Positions 1 to 12,618 of a stretch of DNA of 64,000 nucleotides are shown piece by piece. Positions within the stretch are counted from its first letter, which is position 1; every line of letters begins with the position of its first letter. Under the pieces are notes generated by a model, which made no database searches, was not told where the DNA came from, and was given only the letters and a program-made list of their open reading frames with translations. The DNA comes from Centropus unirufus (lineage: Eukaryota > Chordata > Aves > Cuculiformes > Centropidae): contig VYZI01000491.1 in the NCBI GenBank assembly GCA_013397695.1, forward strand, positions 103,037 through 167,036. Reading direction: 5' to 3'. Both the position numbers and the translations under genes were made by a program.

Positions 1-3000
1 GTGGCAGGGCTATCGAGGCTGCTGGGTGTGCTGCTTGTAAAAGATGGGGCCAGAGGGGTCCTTCAGGCTGCCTTGAGAAGGTTGGGGGGCTCAGGCTGTC
101 CATTTGCTTCTATACCCATGGACAGCTTGTCAAGGTTTGCTTCTCCTTGTGTTTCATCACAGTAGGAAGGAGGGGCAGCACGGTCCCTCTGCTTCTCCCT
201 CTGCTCCAGGGGCTGAGAAGGAAGGGGAAACAGCAACTATGAGAGAAGCAGCACCAGGGCAGTGAGGGGAAGCACTGGCAACTGACATTTGGTGATTTAT
301 TCGAACCCTTGAGTCTTTCCAAGAAAGCAATTTCTTTGATATTTCTCTTGGCATTTGAAGTGAGGGAAAAGGTAATGTTTCCTGCGTCCGCTCACTGTTT
401 TCATCCTTCCCTTCCCCAAAGTGCTGTTGGTTTCTCGCTCTGCGGAAATCAGCCCAGTCTTGCAACCCATAATCAGGGCATGGAGGGAGGAGAAGCCGTG
501 CCTGGGAGGGTGCAAAAGTGTGGTGCACATAGGGAAAGGCAGCATGGGGACCCTGCCCTTGTGTTTACATGGGCAGCAGCACCTGTACCGGTGTCTGCAG
601 GGACACCATGAGGACGTGGCACACCACGCTGCCTCTGGAGAGGATCCTTCCAAGCAACTCTGTCCACCCAGGGCTGGGATCCCACAGCCGTGACATCCAC
701 AAGCAACAATGAAATATCAGCTGCATCATGGCTGAGCTTAAATCTTTACCGAGTCTCCATTTTTCTTTCTTTAAACGCTTACGGAATAAATGGAATTTAT
801 AATCAGAAACCATAAAATCCCTGATTTATGGTTCATCTTGATGACAATATTTAATAACTCGTGTATATTTTATTACATCTTTTTAATGCCCTGTTGTGGA
901 ATTTTACTTAGGCATTTTGCCCTCTATATCAACCTGTCGCAGCACAGATGGGCTGACTTTTTTGCTTTGGGCTGAGGACTGAGCCAAACATGCTCTGAGC
1001 TGGGCTCTTCCCAGGGCTGCTGTCAGTCTGTCCAAGCAGGCTCTGAAAGAGGGGTTGGAATGTCCAACCGCGGTCTGTTTTCTTCCAAGAGCTGCTCCCC
1101 AGATTGCAGATTAGTTTTTCCCTGCCCAGGCAGCTCCTTTCCAACATCCCTGGCCAAGTTGCAGTGCAGGTGGGGAGAGAAATTCAACTGTAGAGCCTCT
1201 CTTCCCTCCTCAAGGACTTTTTGCTTGGAAACGCGTATCTATTTAGGTTATTGCTCAAGTGTGTTCTCCTCTGGAGAGCACTCCCTGCCTTTCTGGGACC
1301 ATTAGTGCAAATTAGCTGATGCATGCTATCAGCCCCCAGCCTGCTGCACCCAGGGTACCAATCCTCTTCTCAGTGCTTGCATGGGGAGGGGAAGCTCGCA
1401 GCTCTGCAGCCGTTCTTGCTCTGTCAAAGAGCAGCAGCGCCTTCCCTCCCTCCCAGCTGCCTTTTATAACCGGCTGCTTTGCGGCTGGATACAGGGAAAG
1501 GAGGGCAGGGAAGAGCTGGAGGTGGGTGGCATCTTGGGGTGGATGCACCTTGAGGGTTTGGATGTGAGAGCGGGTTGTGTGCTGCGCTGAGCACCGCAGC
1601 CGGATTTGCGCATATTGTGCTGGGCTGGGGGCGGTCACACAGCTCTGGGGCTGCTGAGAGCTCACTCTAGGGGAGACCGCATTCTCGAGGCCTCATCACT
1701 CTGCCTTTAGCCTGGTCATACCTGGCAGGTGAGTCGGGAGTGTGCAGTAACCTGCATCCTGCAGCTGAGCGTGGCCCAGGGGTTTGATTCCCTTGCTCCT
1801 CAAGAAGGAGCAGGTGTAGCTCCCTCTGCCCAAGTGCAGCGCGATCTCCAAGCAAACCAAGGGCAAGGGGATGGGGTTGAGGGAATAGCTGTGTGCACAT
1901 CATGTCCGGAGCTGGCAGGCACCCCATGGAACTTGTTCAGCATGTCTGTGTGACGCTGGCTCTGCTGACAGCCTCTGCCCATCCATCCGGCGCTCCCCTC
2001 GCCTCGCTGCTCTTGGCAGGAGCTGGGCGGGCAGAGCAGCCAGGTGGAGAGGAGGGAACGGGGTGAGACGGCTTTTTGGCATGCCCAGCCGTGCACAGGC
2101 AGGGCTGCCCGCCTCGCTGCCTCTACACAACCCCTGTGTGCTGCAGGGGTGGCTGGCAAAGCCTCCCCTAGGCCACCAACAGCCATCTGCTCCCCTGGGC
2201 GAGATCCGAAGAGCCTGGGCTGGCTGGGAGGGCCCCGGGGGTCAGGGGGACCTGGGGACAGCAGGAAAAGCTTCAGATAGGAGCATGACGGGAAAGGGGG
2301 AGAGGGGGAAAAGCAGCCCGGCAGGGAGGAGAAAGATGCTGCAGGGTCAGCCTCTTTTCTTTTGGGTGCAACAGCATCAGGTGCTTTTTGGGTGCAGCTC
2401 AGCTAAGTGCTTCATGTTGGGGCTGTGGCTGAGGACAGGAATCCTTGAATCCTTGCCTCCTTTCTGGAGCAAAAAATCTTAAGCCAAGTCAAGTCCAGGT
2501 GAGGGTAGTTTCTTCCCAAGTCATCAAAAATTAATGTCCGGAGAGATGCTGACCATTGACCAGCCTGGTGGCACCTGCCAGGCTTTCTCTCCTGGTGTGG
2601 CAGTGGTGGGTTCTGAGGGCTGTACCCACCTACTAAGCAAAGAAGCACTTGGAGAATGATGCCACTGCTGGGGACATTGTTCCTTGCCCAGGATAGGTGA
2701 CCCCATGCTGTCCCGTGAGCCAGCAGCCCTGGGCAGCGCAACCTTGCATGGAGAAGGCAGAAATACTGACTCTCTGATTTCCATGCACCTCTGAGCATTC
2801 ACCAGTCTGCTGGACAAGTGGGCGCTGATGGCTTCTTTTTAAATGACCGGAATATTTCAGCCTCCTTCACAATGTTTTCACAGTTTGTTTAGGTTTATTT
2901 TGTTCTGTGGGGCTGAAACTCTTTTGCAGACAACTCTCAGGGCTGGATGAAATGCTTATGGTGGGACATGAGGCGTCTTCAAAAGGGCTCCTGCTCCCTT

Positions 3001-3427
3001 GCAAAACATTTTCACTTTTCATCTGCACGTTCCAGCTCCTCTGATAGGAGGCAGGAATCATCCTGGGAATTGCCTTCCCATTGGTTATTCTGCTGTCTCT
3101 ACTTCTGCCTTGCCTCGGCTAGAAAGCAGAATAAAACAGAAATGAGAATAACTCCAACCAACTGCCATCAAAAAAACATCCTCTAAACTGCAGCTCTTGC
3201 TGGGCTTGGTTGGTTCTGGTTTAAACAAGGTCGTAGATCCCAAAGAGAAACCTGCCTGATACTGTTTGGATGGGTAGGGTCTCAGATCTCAGGGCTTTGG
3301 AGGAATTTTTGCCATCCCTCAATTCAAAGCAGTTGCCCAAATTCCCTTTCTTGGCTGCATCTCATCTATTTCTTCAAAACCATTTATTTCTTTAAAACTT
3401 CTTTTAAACTTTCTTGAAGACCTTATG
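1..3427. other. Unique non-coding sequence upstream
   Basis: I see no repeat family, exon or RNA gene. GC content rises between about 1380 and 2330, where a G-quadruplex candidate sits (2226-2257). All open frames are short, overlapping and without recognisable domains. Confidence 0.6.
2226..2257 (+). other. G-quadruplex candidate
   Basis: Runs of 3, 3, 5, 5 and 4 G are separated by loops of 1-4 bases, in a locally GC-rich unique stretch. No promoter or exon can be tied to it. Confidence 0.5.
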
Positions 3428-3541
3428 GAATCATAGAATCATAGACTCTGAGCTGGAAGGGGCCCACAAGGGTCAGTGAGTCCAGGTCCTGTCCCTCTAC
3501 AGGACAATCACCATCATTTGCACCATGTGTCACCTTAAACT
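3428..3541 (-). mobile_element. CR1 LINE 3' fragment
   Basis: The left edge reads as the reverse complement of the CR1 tail (GAATCATAGAATCATAG), followed by the 3' UTR motif GAGCTGGAAGGGGCCCACAA. The element therefore runs on the minus strand and is cut off after about 115 bases. Its 3' end belongs to the same type as the copies at 8128 and 53500. Confidence 0.85.
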
Positions 3542-3545
3542 TGTG

Positions 3546-4970
3546 TCTCTGCCTGGGAGGAGCAGGATGATTCCTGCACATATCGGAGCAAAAAAAACCT
3601 CCGTGGAAGGATAAAACTGTAGTTAATAGAGAAGCTTGGGAGGTGGCTTCCCCGGGAACGTACATCACAAGCCTGGGCTGCTCAGCTCTGATGCTGAATT
3701 ACATCTAACGAAGGAGAAGCCTCCTGAGGAGGTGGGAAGTGATCAGAACCTATAAATCCTTCCCAGGTGATGTTGGAAATAAAGGGAATTACTCATGGTC
3801 TCCCAGGGTGGTAGGACAAGGAGTGGTGGCCTGGAGTTAAGAATGGGAAAGTCTTTCTGCCTGGCCATTAAGAAAGGGCCCCGCAGTCGAGCAAGCGGGC
3901 AGTAAGGAAGGGTCTCCAGGGAGAGAGCACAGGCGCCGGCCGGCAGCGTGGGAGACGAGATGTTAATGGGGATGATGAAGGGAGGGATCTTTAGACGGCA
4001 GGAGAGGTCAACCCGTTGACCCAAGCCAGCTCTTTCCTGGCCCTACGGTCTATACAGTGCCATGATAAATTCCACTTACCCTGCTTTACTGCGTGCACTT
4101 TATAGCTCGACTTAATGGCTGGGAAATCTCTTCACTTGACTGCTCCCCTTAAGACGAGAAGGCTGTCTGTGATCCTTGGGTTTAAGCAACAATTCACTGT
4201 CTGCGAAGGGCTGATGCCTTTTTATTAGCTTCCTTCTTACAGCCTGGCCTCTGGAGGCCCTGGCTCCTCTTTACCTCTGATTTTCCCTCCCTGACCTCCC
4301 TCTGGCCCTACTGCCTCGCAGGTTTACACAAGTCGCCTTTGAGAGCGCGTCTTTGGAGTTTGGGCTGATTTGGTGAGGGTGTTATTAAAGCTGAGATCAG
4401 TGGGCAGCGTGGGGCTCCCTGAGGGTGCCGTGACCCCTTTTGATGCCAGCTTGGAGAGCAGGGATGAGCTGGGGAAGGTGTGGAGGATGCTGCTGGCAGC
4501 AGATGAGCGCGGTGCTGCCAGCCTTCCTGTCTTTTACTGCGGGTCTCGTAGGTCTCATCAGAATTGATGTTTTTCTTAATGTTACCGGTATCATATGATT
4601 GTGCAGGAATCTGGGCTTTCATGTAGCAGCAGCGTGGAGATGATGGCAGAAAAAAAAAAGCATGGAAATACAGCTGGAACCTGTAGGCTAATAAAGCCAG
4701 CCCTGCTTTGTGATGACTGGGCTTTTTTTTAGATAGCAAAAAAACCTTGTTTTTTGGGGCATAATGCAGAGCAGTGAAGGTATGGAGGGTCTCCAAGGGA
4801 TTTGGTGCTGTGCTGGTTTGCGTTGTGGTAGTGGAAGGAGAGGCCTGTGCTGCGTGGACAGGAGCTGGGGAGGGTGTAAGGCATGGGGAGCTCAGCTCGC
4901 TCAGCCTTGGAGTGAAGCCAGCCCAACTGGATATTTTTATTTCACTGGTGAGCAAGAGAGGGACAGCTTT
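3546..4970. other. Unique sequence between CR1 copies
   Basis: No repeat or gene is visible apart from an A-run near 4651-4660. A 215-codon frame on the minus strand (4308-4955) has no recognisable domain and biased low-complexity composition, so I do not call it. Confidence 0.55.
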
Positions 4971-5245
4971 TATTGAATCATTGAATCACTGAGGTTGGAA
5001 TAGACCTATAAGCTCATTCCGTCCAACCATCAGCCCAACCTCAATGTGACTACTAAACCATGTCCCAAAGTGTCACAGCTGCATGGTTTTTTAACCCCTT
5101 CAGGGATGCAGACTCCACCACTACCCTGGGTAGTCTCTGCCAGGGCTTCACCACTCGGTGGTGAAGACATTTTTCCTGATATGCAATCTGAGCCTCCCCT
5201 GGTGCACCTTGAGGCCATTTCTTTTCATCCTTCCACTGGTTACAT
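4971..5245 (-). mobile_element. CR1 LINE 3' fragment
   Basis: Starts with a degraded tail (GAATCATTGAATCACTGAGG) and continues with the older CR1 3' type that includes the words ACTAAACCATGTCCCAAAGTG and CTTCAGGGATGCAGACTCCA. Similarity fades near 5245. Divergence from the copy at 42939 suggests an old insertion. Confidence 0.85.
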
Positions 5246-6590
5246 GAGTGGATTTGAAGTGGTGCTCAGGCCGGATGGCCGTGACCCTCTCCTTTGTCCC
5301 TTTTGTCTCTCTCTTTGTCCCAAAGCAGCGTATCCAGAAGTGATGCCCCAGGACAGGGCGAGTGGGTGCCAGCAGCATCCTCCCAGTGTGCCTCCAGGTT
5401 GTGCTCCTTGAGAAGCCTCCACGTTTCCTTGGGCTGAGAAGTGCGTAAATGCCAAAGGAATGTGTGTCCCTTTTCAGAGGCTGTTAGGGTAAATCATTCG
5501 CAGGCGATGGGGCAGCAGAGGAACTGTCGCCATGGGCACCTTTTCGTTAATCTGATCTGAAGGATCCCCTTGCAAATGCGTCTGGAGCCACCCCTGCTCT
5601 CCCTGCAAATTCAAATCTCAGCCTGCGAGCTCCTGGTGCTTTTGTCAGGTTGGAGGTAGGCAAGGGAGGCTGATGCACAAGAAACTTCCCCACCTGACCT
5701 TGGCATCTCCACACGGGTGGGGTGCCGTCTGATTTCTCATCCACACCTTTTTGCTGTGCCCACATTTGCCCATTCCCAAGGGCACATCAGAGCATGGTGA
5801 GTTAGGGTGGAGAAAGCCACCTTTGAAACTCTAACAATCTTTAAATTAAATGTATTTTCCCCCAGATATTGCTTTTATTATACAAACTAGGTGGCTTTTT
5901 GGGACAGTGCTTTTGCAGAGAAGTTGATTTTCCATTGGGAATGCATAAACCTAGGTGAAGGCTGGTTGTCTGGAAGGAGGTCATCACTTTGGCTGTCTGA
6001 TGGATAAGCCAGGAAGAGTTGTCTTTGCTGGCCAGGAGTTGTCTTTGCCTCTATGGCAGCTTCCCATGTTGTGTCCCATCTAAAGGGAGTCTGTGAAAGC
6101 CAGATGACTGTTGCAGGAGCTGAAATGATGCTTCCAAAAGGAAAAAAAAATATCAATTCCATGGAAATTTTACTTTTGGGGAATTTCTGCTGAGATGGGG
6201 AAGTTAGGGGATGTATTTAATTTCATTAAAATATATATATATTTGAGTTTCAGTGGATTTTCATTCCCTACCTACATCTGTGAGGAGCCGTTTCTGCAGG
6301 CAGCATATGACTTTTTTCCCCCGCAAGAAATTTTCAAATATCAATTTAATTTTGACTCTCAGAACTGCATCTATTCCGCGGGGAACCTACTCGGCGGCCG
6401 TGGCAAGAAAGTGTTTCCTCTTAGCTGTGAGTTCATTTTCCAGTTTAAAAACATCATTCAGTCGTTCCTAATGAAAGATATAATCAACTTTCAGGCTTCA
6501 TGGCTTAGCTGAGCCCCTGATGGAGATGGGGAAGCCATTCCTGCAGTCGCTCGGCCCTTATTTCCCGTGGCGGGTGCGCTCACACTTCGT
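5246..6590. other. Unique sequence, AT-rich toward the right
   Basis: No gene is visible. A short (AT)n run lies at 6230-6243 within an AT-rich stretch (about 6130-6500) that could be non-coding regulatory DNA, though nothing in the sequence proves this. Confidence 0.55.
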
Positions 6591-7462
6591 AAAGGATGAG
6601 TTTCACTGGGTGAAATGGCCCCCAAAGGGACCAGAGCAGGTTCATGTGGATGCAAGTCCAGGAAGGCTGGGGAGGAGCTCTTGATCAAGGAATGCAGGGA
6701 TAGGATGAGGGAGGAATGGTTTTCGAGTGAAAGAGGGGAGATTGAGATGAGATCTTGGCCTGGATCAGAACCAGCGTGGCCAGAAGGACCAGGGAGGGGA
6801 TTCTGCCCTTGTGCTCGGCACTGGTGAGGCTGCACCTCGAATTCTGGGTTAAGTTTTGAGCCCCTCACTCCAAGAAGGACCTTGAGGTCCTGGAGCGCGT
6901 CCAGAGAAGGGAACGGAGCTGGGGCAGGGGCTGGAGAGCAAGGGTTGTGAGAGGAGACTGCAGAACCTGGGATTATTTAGTCTGGCAAAAAGGAGGTCAA
7001 GGGAAGACCTCATCGCTCTTTGCAGCTCCCTGAAAGGAGGTTGTAGCAAAGTGGGTGCTGGTCTCTTCATCCAAGTAAGAAGTGATTGCTTGAGGGGGAA
7101 TGGCCTCAAAGTTGCACCAGGGAAGATTTATATTTGACAGTGGGAAAAATTTCCTCACCAAAAGGTTTATCAGGCACTGGAATGACTGCTGACAGGTACG
7201 GTTGGACTCTATGATCTTAAAGTTCTTTTCCAGCAAAGCAATTCTATGATTCATGGGGAGAAATGTTTTGCTGTGAGGGTGGGGAGGCCCTGGCCCAGGT
7301 TGCCCAGAGCAGTGGTGGCTGCCCCATCCCTGGAGGTGTTCAAGGTCAGGTTGGATGGGGCTTGGAGCCCCTGATGCAGTGGGAGGTGTCCCTGCTCATG
7401 GCAAGGAGGTTGGACCTGGATGTATTTTAGGTTCCCTTCCAATCCAAACCATTCTATGAGTT
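6591..7462 (+). mobile_element. CR1 LINE fragment (outer), interrupted by a second CR1
   Basis: The left part (to about 6758) is a young-type CR1 body, with GGGATAGGATGAGGGAGGAA and then GAGATTGAGATGAGATCTTG. The right part (about 7255-7462) continues the same body with GAAATGTTTTGCTGTGAGGG and GGTGGGGAGGCCCTGGCCCA, ending in AACCATTCTATGAG. In the intact copy at 46998 (minus strand) these two parts are directly adjacent, so the middle is a later insertion. Confidence 0.85.
6759..7254 (+). mobile_element. CR1 LINE fragment (inner), nested insertion
   Basis: Begins CCTGGATCAGAACCAGCGTG, as in the body of the copy at 61511, and ends with its own 3' tail AATTCTATGATTCATG. It includes the GTGAGGCTGCACCTCGAATT and CTGAAAGGAGGTTGTAGC words of the older CR1 type. 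Because it splits another CR1, it inserted later. A short CTTGG microhomology blurs the left junction by a few bases, and no clear target duplication is seen. Confidence 0.85.
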
Positions 7463-8127
7463 GCTCCCTAGAGCTGTGGTCTCATATCCTACAGGGATTT
7501 GCCTTCCTCTGTACTAACGGTGACGCTGTTCTCCACAAATTCTGCATGGCTTCTGCAGAAGCAGATGCTAAAGAATTCGGCCCAGCTAGACTTAGAAAAA
7601 TAAAGAAAAAGAAGGAAAAGAAAAGCAACCCAAAACAGCAAAAGCACAGTTTTTGTCCCATCTGATTGTATTTTCATCCCCACACATCTGCGCTGCATAA
7701 ATGTTTCTGGAGCACCAGGAGGAACAGTCTCTTGTCGCAGTGACGTGCTGTGCAGCAGAAAGGGCTTGGGTTATTCAGAGACCTTGGTGAATTACACCAT
7801 GGATACGGTACCGCATGTCCCCTCCTGTGCCCACATCTTCCCATCCGCCACTTCGTGAGCGAGTGGAAATATGAATGCAAATAGTTCCAGGGAAATAAGA
7901 TCAGGTGGAGTTAGGGAGCAGCAGGAGACCTGTAAGCCACATTGGGTCTGTTTGCCTGGCTGGGACCAGGTTACATTGAGTAACCAGAATTTTCAATAAG
8001 CTTGTGCGACACCAGCAGTCCAAATGGGACCTGACAGGACCAGCTGGAAGTTAATAATCTGAATATTTACCCAGCTTTGTGGTGGAGGATCCCCAGGCTG
8101 GTCTGGGTGTTGCAAAGTGCTGGAAAT
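7463..8127. other. Unique sequence with a purine-rich run
   Basis: An A/G-rich run at about 7596-7640 is the only notable feature. No exon or repeat family is recognised. Confidence 0.55.
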
Positions 8128-8716
8128 TATAGAATCATGGAATGTCCTGAGTTGGAAGGGACCCACAAGGATTATAGAGTCCAACTCCTCCTGTACAGGA
8201 CACCCCAACATTCACACTGTGGGGGTGAGGGTGTTGGCCAAATGATTGTGGAATATTGTCAGGCTTCGAGCGGTGACTCTTTCCCTGGGAGCTGTTCCAG
8301 TGCTCCACCACCCTCTTCTCCTAGGGGAAGAACCTTCTCCTAATGTCGTAACTCTCCCTGGGTGCATTGTCCTGCCAGTCCCTTGGACCAGAGAGAAGAG
8401 CTCAGCACCTGCTCCTCCTCTTGTGAAGAAGCTGCAGAGAGTGATGAAGTGCCTCCTCAACCTCTTCTTCTCCAGGCTGAACAGACCAAGTGACTTCATC
8501 TGCTTCCCTCCAAACCCTTTACCAACTCCATGCCCTCCTCTGGATGCCCTCCTGCAGCTTTAGTTCCTTTTCATTCTTTGTTGTGCAAAACTGCCCCCAG
8601 TGCTCAACATGAGGCTGCACCAGTACCAGGCAGAGTGGGACAGCCCATGCCCTCACCCAACAGGTGATGCCATGCTGGTAGCACCCCAGGTCACGGTTGC
8701 CCTCTTGGCTGCCAGA
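8128..8716 (-). mobile_element. CR1 LINE 3' fragment, about 590 bases
   Basis: The left edge has AGAATCATGGAATGTCCTGA and GTTGGAAGGGACCCACAAGG. The body holds CTTCTTCTCCAGGCTGAACA and the antisense of the ORF2 end and 3' UTR. It has the same 3' type as the shorter copy at 53500 on the other strand. Similarity extends to a GGTAGCACCCCAGGTCACGG word near 8680. Confidence 0.85.
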
Positions 8717-10061
8717 AAACATGGAGTTCGAGCTTTATGGGCAAAATTCCCTTTGACTTGAAAGTCAAGAGGCCCAGACAGCATCCAGAAAACTCTGGTG
8801 GTTCCTGGAAAAGTGGCTCAGGGTTGGGCTGTTGGGGATCTGTTTGTCCCCAGGGGGTGCCCAAGCCTATTCCGTGTTCGGAGTGACCTCATGGTCTTCC
8901 CTCCTTCAGGGGTTGGAGGAGACTAGTGCTGTGCTGCCAGAAAAAGTGCCCTAAGGACCTCACCGGGCTGTGATGTGACAGACAGCAAGAGAAGGGTCTG
9001 TGGGAGTGAGCCTACCCTTCCAGCCAGGGCTTCATGCTCTCTCTGAAATGAGTGTTTAAGTTTCCTTCCCCCCGTGAGCATCCCTGAAGCGGAGGATGAA
9101 GAATCAGACTTTCAGATATTGAAAAATAAACAAAACCTCCAAATCCTTCTCCCCGAAAAAGAGATGAGCCAACATAAAATTTTAATTTAAATGTTTGGGT
9201 ACAAATTACCTGACAATCCAAGCAGAGAGGCATTTTGAACCAGCACTCGAGCTTTTAGTTCAGAACATATTGAAGTATCTCGACCTGACGGTTTCAGAAC
9301 TCGCCCATAAAGCTTCTGAAGTGAAAAATTAATCCGAAGTAACCTCTTTTTCTTCTTTTCAAAAGCAGATTGGCTTTTGATAAATGCTTTTACCTCCTTG
9401 ATAGATCCCAATTGACCGAGCCTAGCTCTTCTCTTTGCCCACTCTGAATGCTTGGAGTCTCCATGTACCCATGGGGCTGAGAGTTGACAATGGCTCTGGA
9501 CGCTGGGAGTTTTTCCATTCCTACCTCCTATTGCTGTCCTCCTCCTTCCATATCCATCCTTCCTTCCTACAACAGTCCAAGGTCTTTTGCTTCTTCTATT
9601 TTTTCCCTCAGAGCCTACCTGATGGGATTTGGTGTGAAATGGAAGGGTTGTAGCATATAATAGCAGGGCTGTAATTACCTTACCAATGCAGTGTTATTAA
9701 ACCATGGCGAGGCCTTTGAATAACCCCATCACCACCCACTAGTCTCTACAGCAGGAATTGCTCTACATTTCAGCTCTAAGGTTACCTACATCTCCACAAG
9801 CGTGGCTTTGGTTTCCTGGTCACCCTGGCTCAGCGTGCTTGGCATTCAGTGGCACCACTGATTTTGTGCTTACGCTCTAATTAATTTGCAGCCATGGAGC
9901 TATACTTGGAGTTGTGGGAGTGTAGGGGAAATCACAGGTGTGGAAAGCATAGCTGCTGTGTAATCATACTGGGATTGCTGGGTAATTGCATCCCTTGAGC
10001 TCTAGTGTATAACCACTTTCAAGTTTTGGTGGGACATCCCCATTGTCTGTTGGCAAGAGTT
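8717..10061. other. Unique sequence between CR1 copies
   Basis: No repeat, exon or RNA gene is recognised. AT-rich around 9100-9400 and unremarkable elsewhere. Confidence 0.55.
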
Positions 10062-10795
10062 CATAGAATTATGGAATGGTTTGGGTTGGAAGGGATCTTA
10101 AAGTCCAGCCAGTTCCACCCCCTTGCCATGCGCAGGGACTGCTCACGTGGGATCCAGTTGCTCGCAGCTCCAGTTGTTCATCCAAGCTGGACTTGAACAC
10201 CTCCAGGGATGGGGCAGCCACCACTGCTCTGGGCAACCTGGGCCAGGGCCTCCCCATCCTCACAGCACAACATTTCTTCCTAAGATATCTCAATCTTCCC
10301 TCTTTTGGATGAAAGCAATTCCCCTTCATCCTATCCCTGCAATCCCTGTTTAAGAGCCCCTCCCCAGCTTTTCTGGAGCCTTTTTAGGGGCTGGAAGCTG
10401 CGCTGGGGATCTTCCTGAAGCCTTCTCTTCTCCAGTCTGAACGACCCCAACTCTCTCAGCCTGGCCTTGTATGGGAGGTTCTCCAGCCCTCGCATCATCC
10501 CCTTGGCCTCCTCTGGCCTCATTCCAACAGCTCCGTATCCTTCCTGGGCTGAGGATTCCGGAACTGGACACATTGCTCCAGGTGGGCTCTCATGAGGGTG
10601 AAGTAGAGGAGGAGAGTGCCCTCCCTTGCCCTGCTTGTCACACTTCTGATGCAGCCCAGGAAATGTTTTTGGGGCTGTGAGCGCACCTTGCTGGCTCCTG
10701 TGGAGCTTTTCGTCCTCCTGCACCCCAAGTCCCTCTCCTCCGGGCTGATCCCAATCCCCTCCCCACCCAGGCTCTTTGGCTGAGCACATTGGCAG
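10062..10795 (-). mobile_element. CR1 LINE fragment with ORF2 C-terminal remnant
   Basis: Starts CATAGAATTATGGAATGGTT and GGGTTGGAAGGGATCTTAAA, the youngest-looking CR1 type in the window. Read on the minus strand, the right part still encodes the end of CR1 ORF2 (RGLENLPYKARLRELGSF, then RLEKRRLQED), with the normal 3' UTR after it. At over 700 bases it is one of the longest copies here. It is 5'-truncated, as is usual for LINE insertions. Confidence 0.88.
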
Positions 10796-11835
10796 GAGGT
10801 CCCTCCAACCAGGACCAAACCTGTTTCAATTAAACGCTTTGAAATACCAGCTTGTGCAATCCGTGCTCCGTGGAGCCCATCAGCCCAGCCTGGCCATGGC
10901 TTAGCGACACTACCCAACAAACTTCAGATCTGGCTTGATGAATGACCCGATGCTAATTGCTGACCCCCTTGTGCATCTCTGTCTCCCCCCACTCCATTAA
11001 AACGCGTGTAGTTCTTTCCCTGCCTTTAGGAGCTCGTTGAGACGCACAGATGATGAGCGCTGTAACATAATGGGTTTTTATTATTATTAAGCTCCCAGTG
11101 ACTCTTTCCCTGTCAGTGTAATAGCGCTAATGAAATGTCCCCACTGCTCCTGGGAGTTGCAAGGACAATTTGGTCCGGTTCTTTGTAGCATTTGGAAGAG
11201 GCAAAACGCTGGTTGTTGTTATTTATTACAGATCTGGTTTACTTAGTGCAGTGTTTATTGAGTCTTTCTCCCTCTTGCAAATGCTGACTGCGGTTCCCAG
11301 CACCGCTCGCCGTGCCAGGGATCTTTCCTGCAGCTTTTGAGTTGCCAGCTGGACTTGGTGTGTACTCCAGCTCAGGACAGTGGGCCAGGTTCCTCCCTGG
11401 TGTAACATCATTGACTTTAATTAAGCTACGCCAGGGAGAAATTTGGCCCGTGCTGTTTGCTAGCTGTGTACCGGTGCCAGTGGGAAGGCACAGCGGGTGC
11501 CAGCAGGGGCTTTGACAGCCCAATTTCAGCATGGGTCACAAGTCCCTCCGTCTTTGGTTTGGGGCACCAGCGTCTGCCGATAGGAAGAGGAAAGGGAATC
11601 AAACAACATGTTCATTTTAGGGCAATCCATGATATTCCAGGTTTCTTCCCCCTGCATTGTCTCCTGGCTGCCTGGAGGTATATGAGAAAAAAAAAAAAGC
11701 AAGAAGGGGAAAAAATGGGCAGCAGATCCTTAAATAATATGAGGATGTCTCAAAACTGAAGAGCGCCCTGGATCAGGCCAGATTTGCTCATTAAGCGCCT
11801 GTAATTGGCCTCAGAGACGTGCTTAGAAGCACAGC
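10796..11835. other. Unique sequence
   Basis: No gene is visible. A stretch at 11040-11160 is AT-rich with TTATTATTATTAA and CGCTAATGAAATG words, and an A-run lies at about 11687-11698. Confidence 0.55.
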
Positions 11836-12202
11836 CTTGTTATCCTGGTGGCAAAGTTTACCCGATGACACCACTGCATCCCTTTGGAAGGCAATTTTGG
11901 GAGAGCCCCCTCTCTCCTTAACCCTTCCCCTGCAGGGTCCTGCGCATGGAAGTGCCAGCATTGTTCAGGTTGGCGTCGGTGACTCCTGCAGCATCACCTC
12001 AGCCACTGCTGAGGCACGGGACTTGTTTTCCTGGTGGCAGAGTTTATATTTGATGACACCACCACGTGTGCATGAAGGACAACTTGAGGAGAGCCCCCTC
12101 TCTCCTTAACCCATCCCTTAGAGTATGGCAGCACCAGTATCACCCAGTTTGGCACCAGTCACTCCCACAGCATCACCGCAGCCACTGGGGGCAGGCACTG
12201 GA
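11836..12202. repeat. Diverged tandem duplication, unit about 186 bp
   Basis: Copy 1 starts at 11836 and copy 2 at 12022. Shared blocks in the same order are CTTGTT-TCCTGGTGGCA, GATGACACCAC, the near-identical GAGAGCCCCCTCTCTCCTTA, CACAGCATCACC/TGCAGCATCACC and AGCCACTG. The rest is diverged with small indels, so the duplication is old. No third copy follows. I see no transposon hallmarks. Confidence 0.8.
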
Positions 12203-12618
12203 CCCCCCTGTCACCTCCCCAGTCAGGGCCGGGCTGTGCCTCCCCATCACCTCCCAAACTGTGCCTGCAGGCGGCTGCTTCCTGGGGAGATAATTCAGCT
12301 GCCTGGTTCACAGCTGAGTTAAAGTTTCTGTGCTGGCAGATCTGGGGCAGGGTTTAAGAGCGTCTGTATTTTCTCCCGTGCTGTCTGAAGTGAGGCACAT
12401 CCAAGGCTCGCAGCCCTTGGCTTTCATCCACCTCACCGCAGGCGTTTGTGAGCCGCTCTCCTCTGAATCAGCTCTCTCCCATTTTAATATTTCCTGGGGT
12501 GTTCTGGAGAGGGGCTCTCAATCCCTAAATGCGGGCTCATGTTTTCTTTTAAAAAAAAAAGGTGTAATTAAGTCTAAATGCTACAGAGTTGTGAGTTTTA
12601 GTGTGTCCTCACCTCAGT
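12203..12618. other. Unique sequence between two tandem repeats
   Basis: No gene or known repeat is seen. An A-run lies at 12550-12560, just before the minisatellite. Confidence 0.55.

Noticed and set aside
4308..4955. 215-codon minus-strand frame
   Set aside because: No recognisable domain, no splice context, and it lies in unique sequence with overlapping frames on the other strand.
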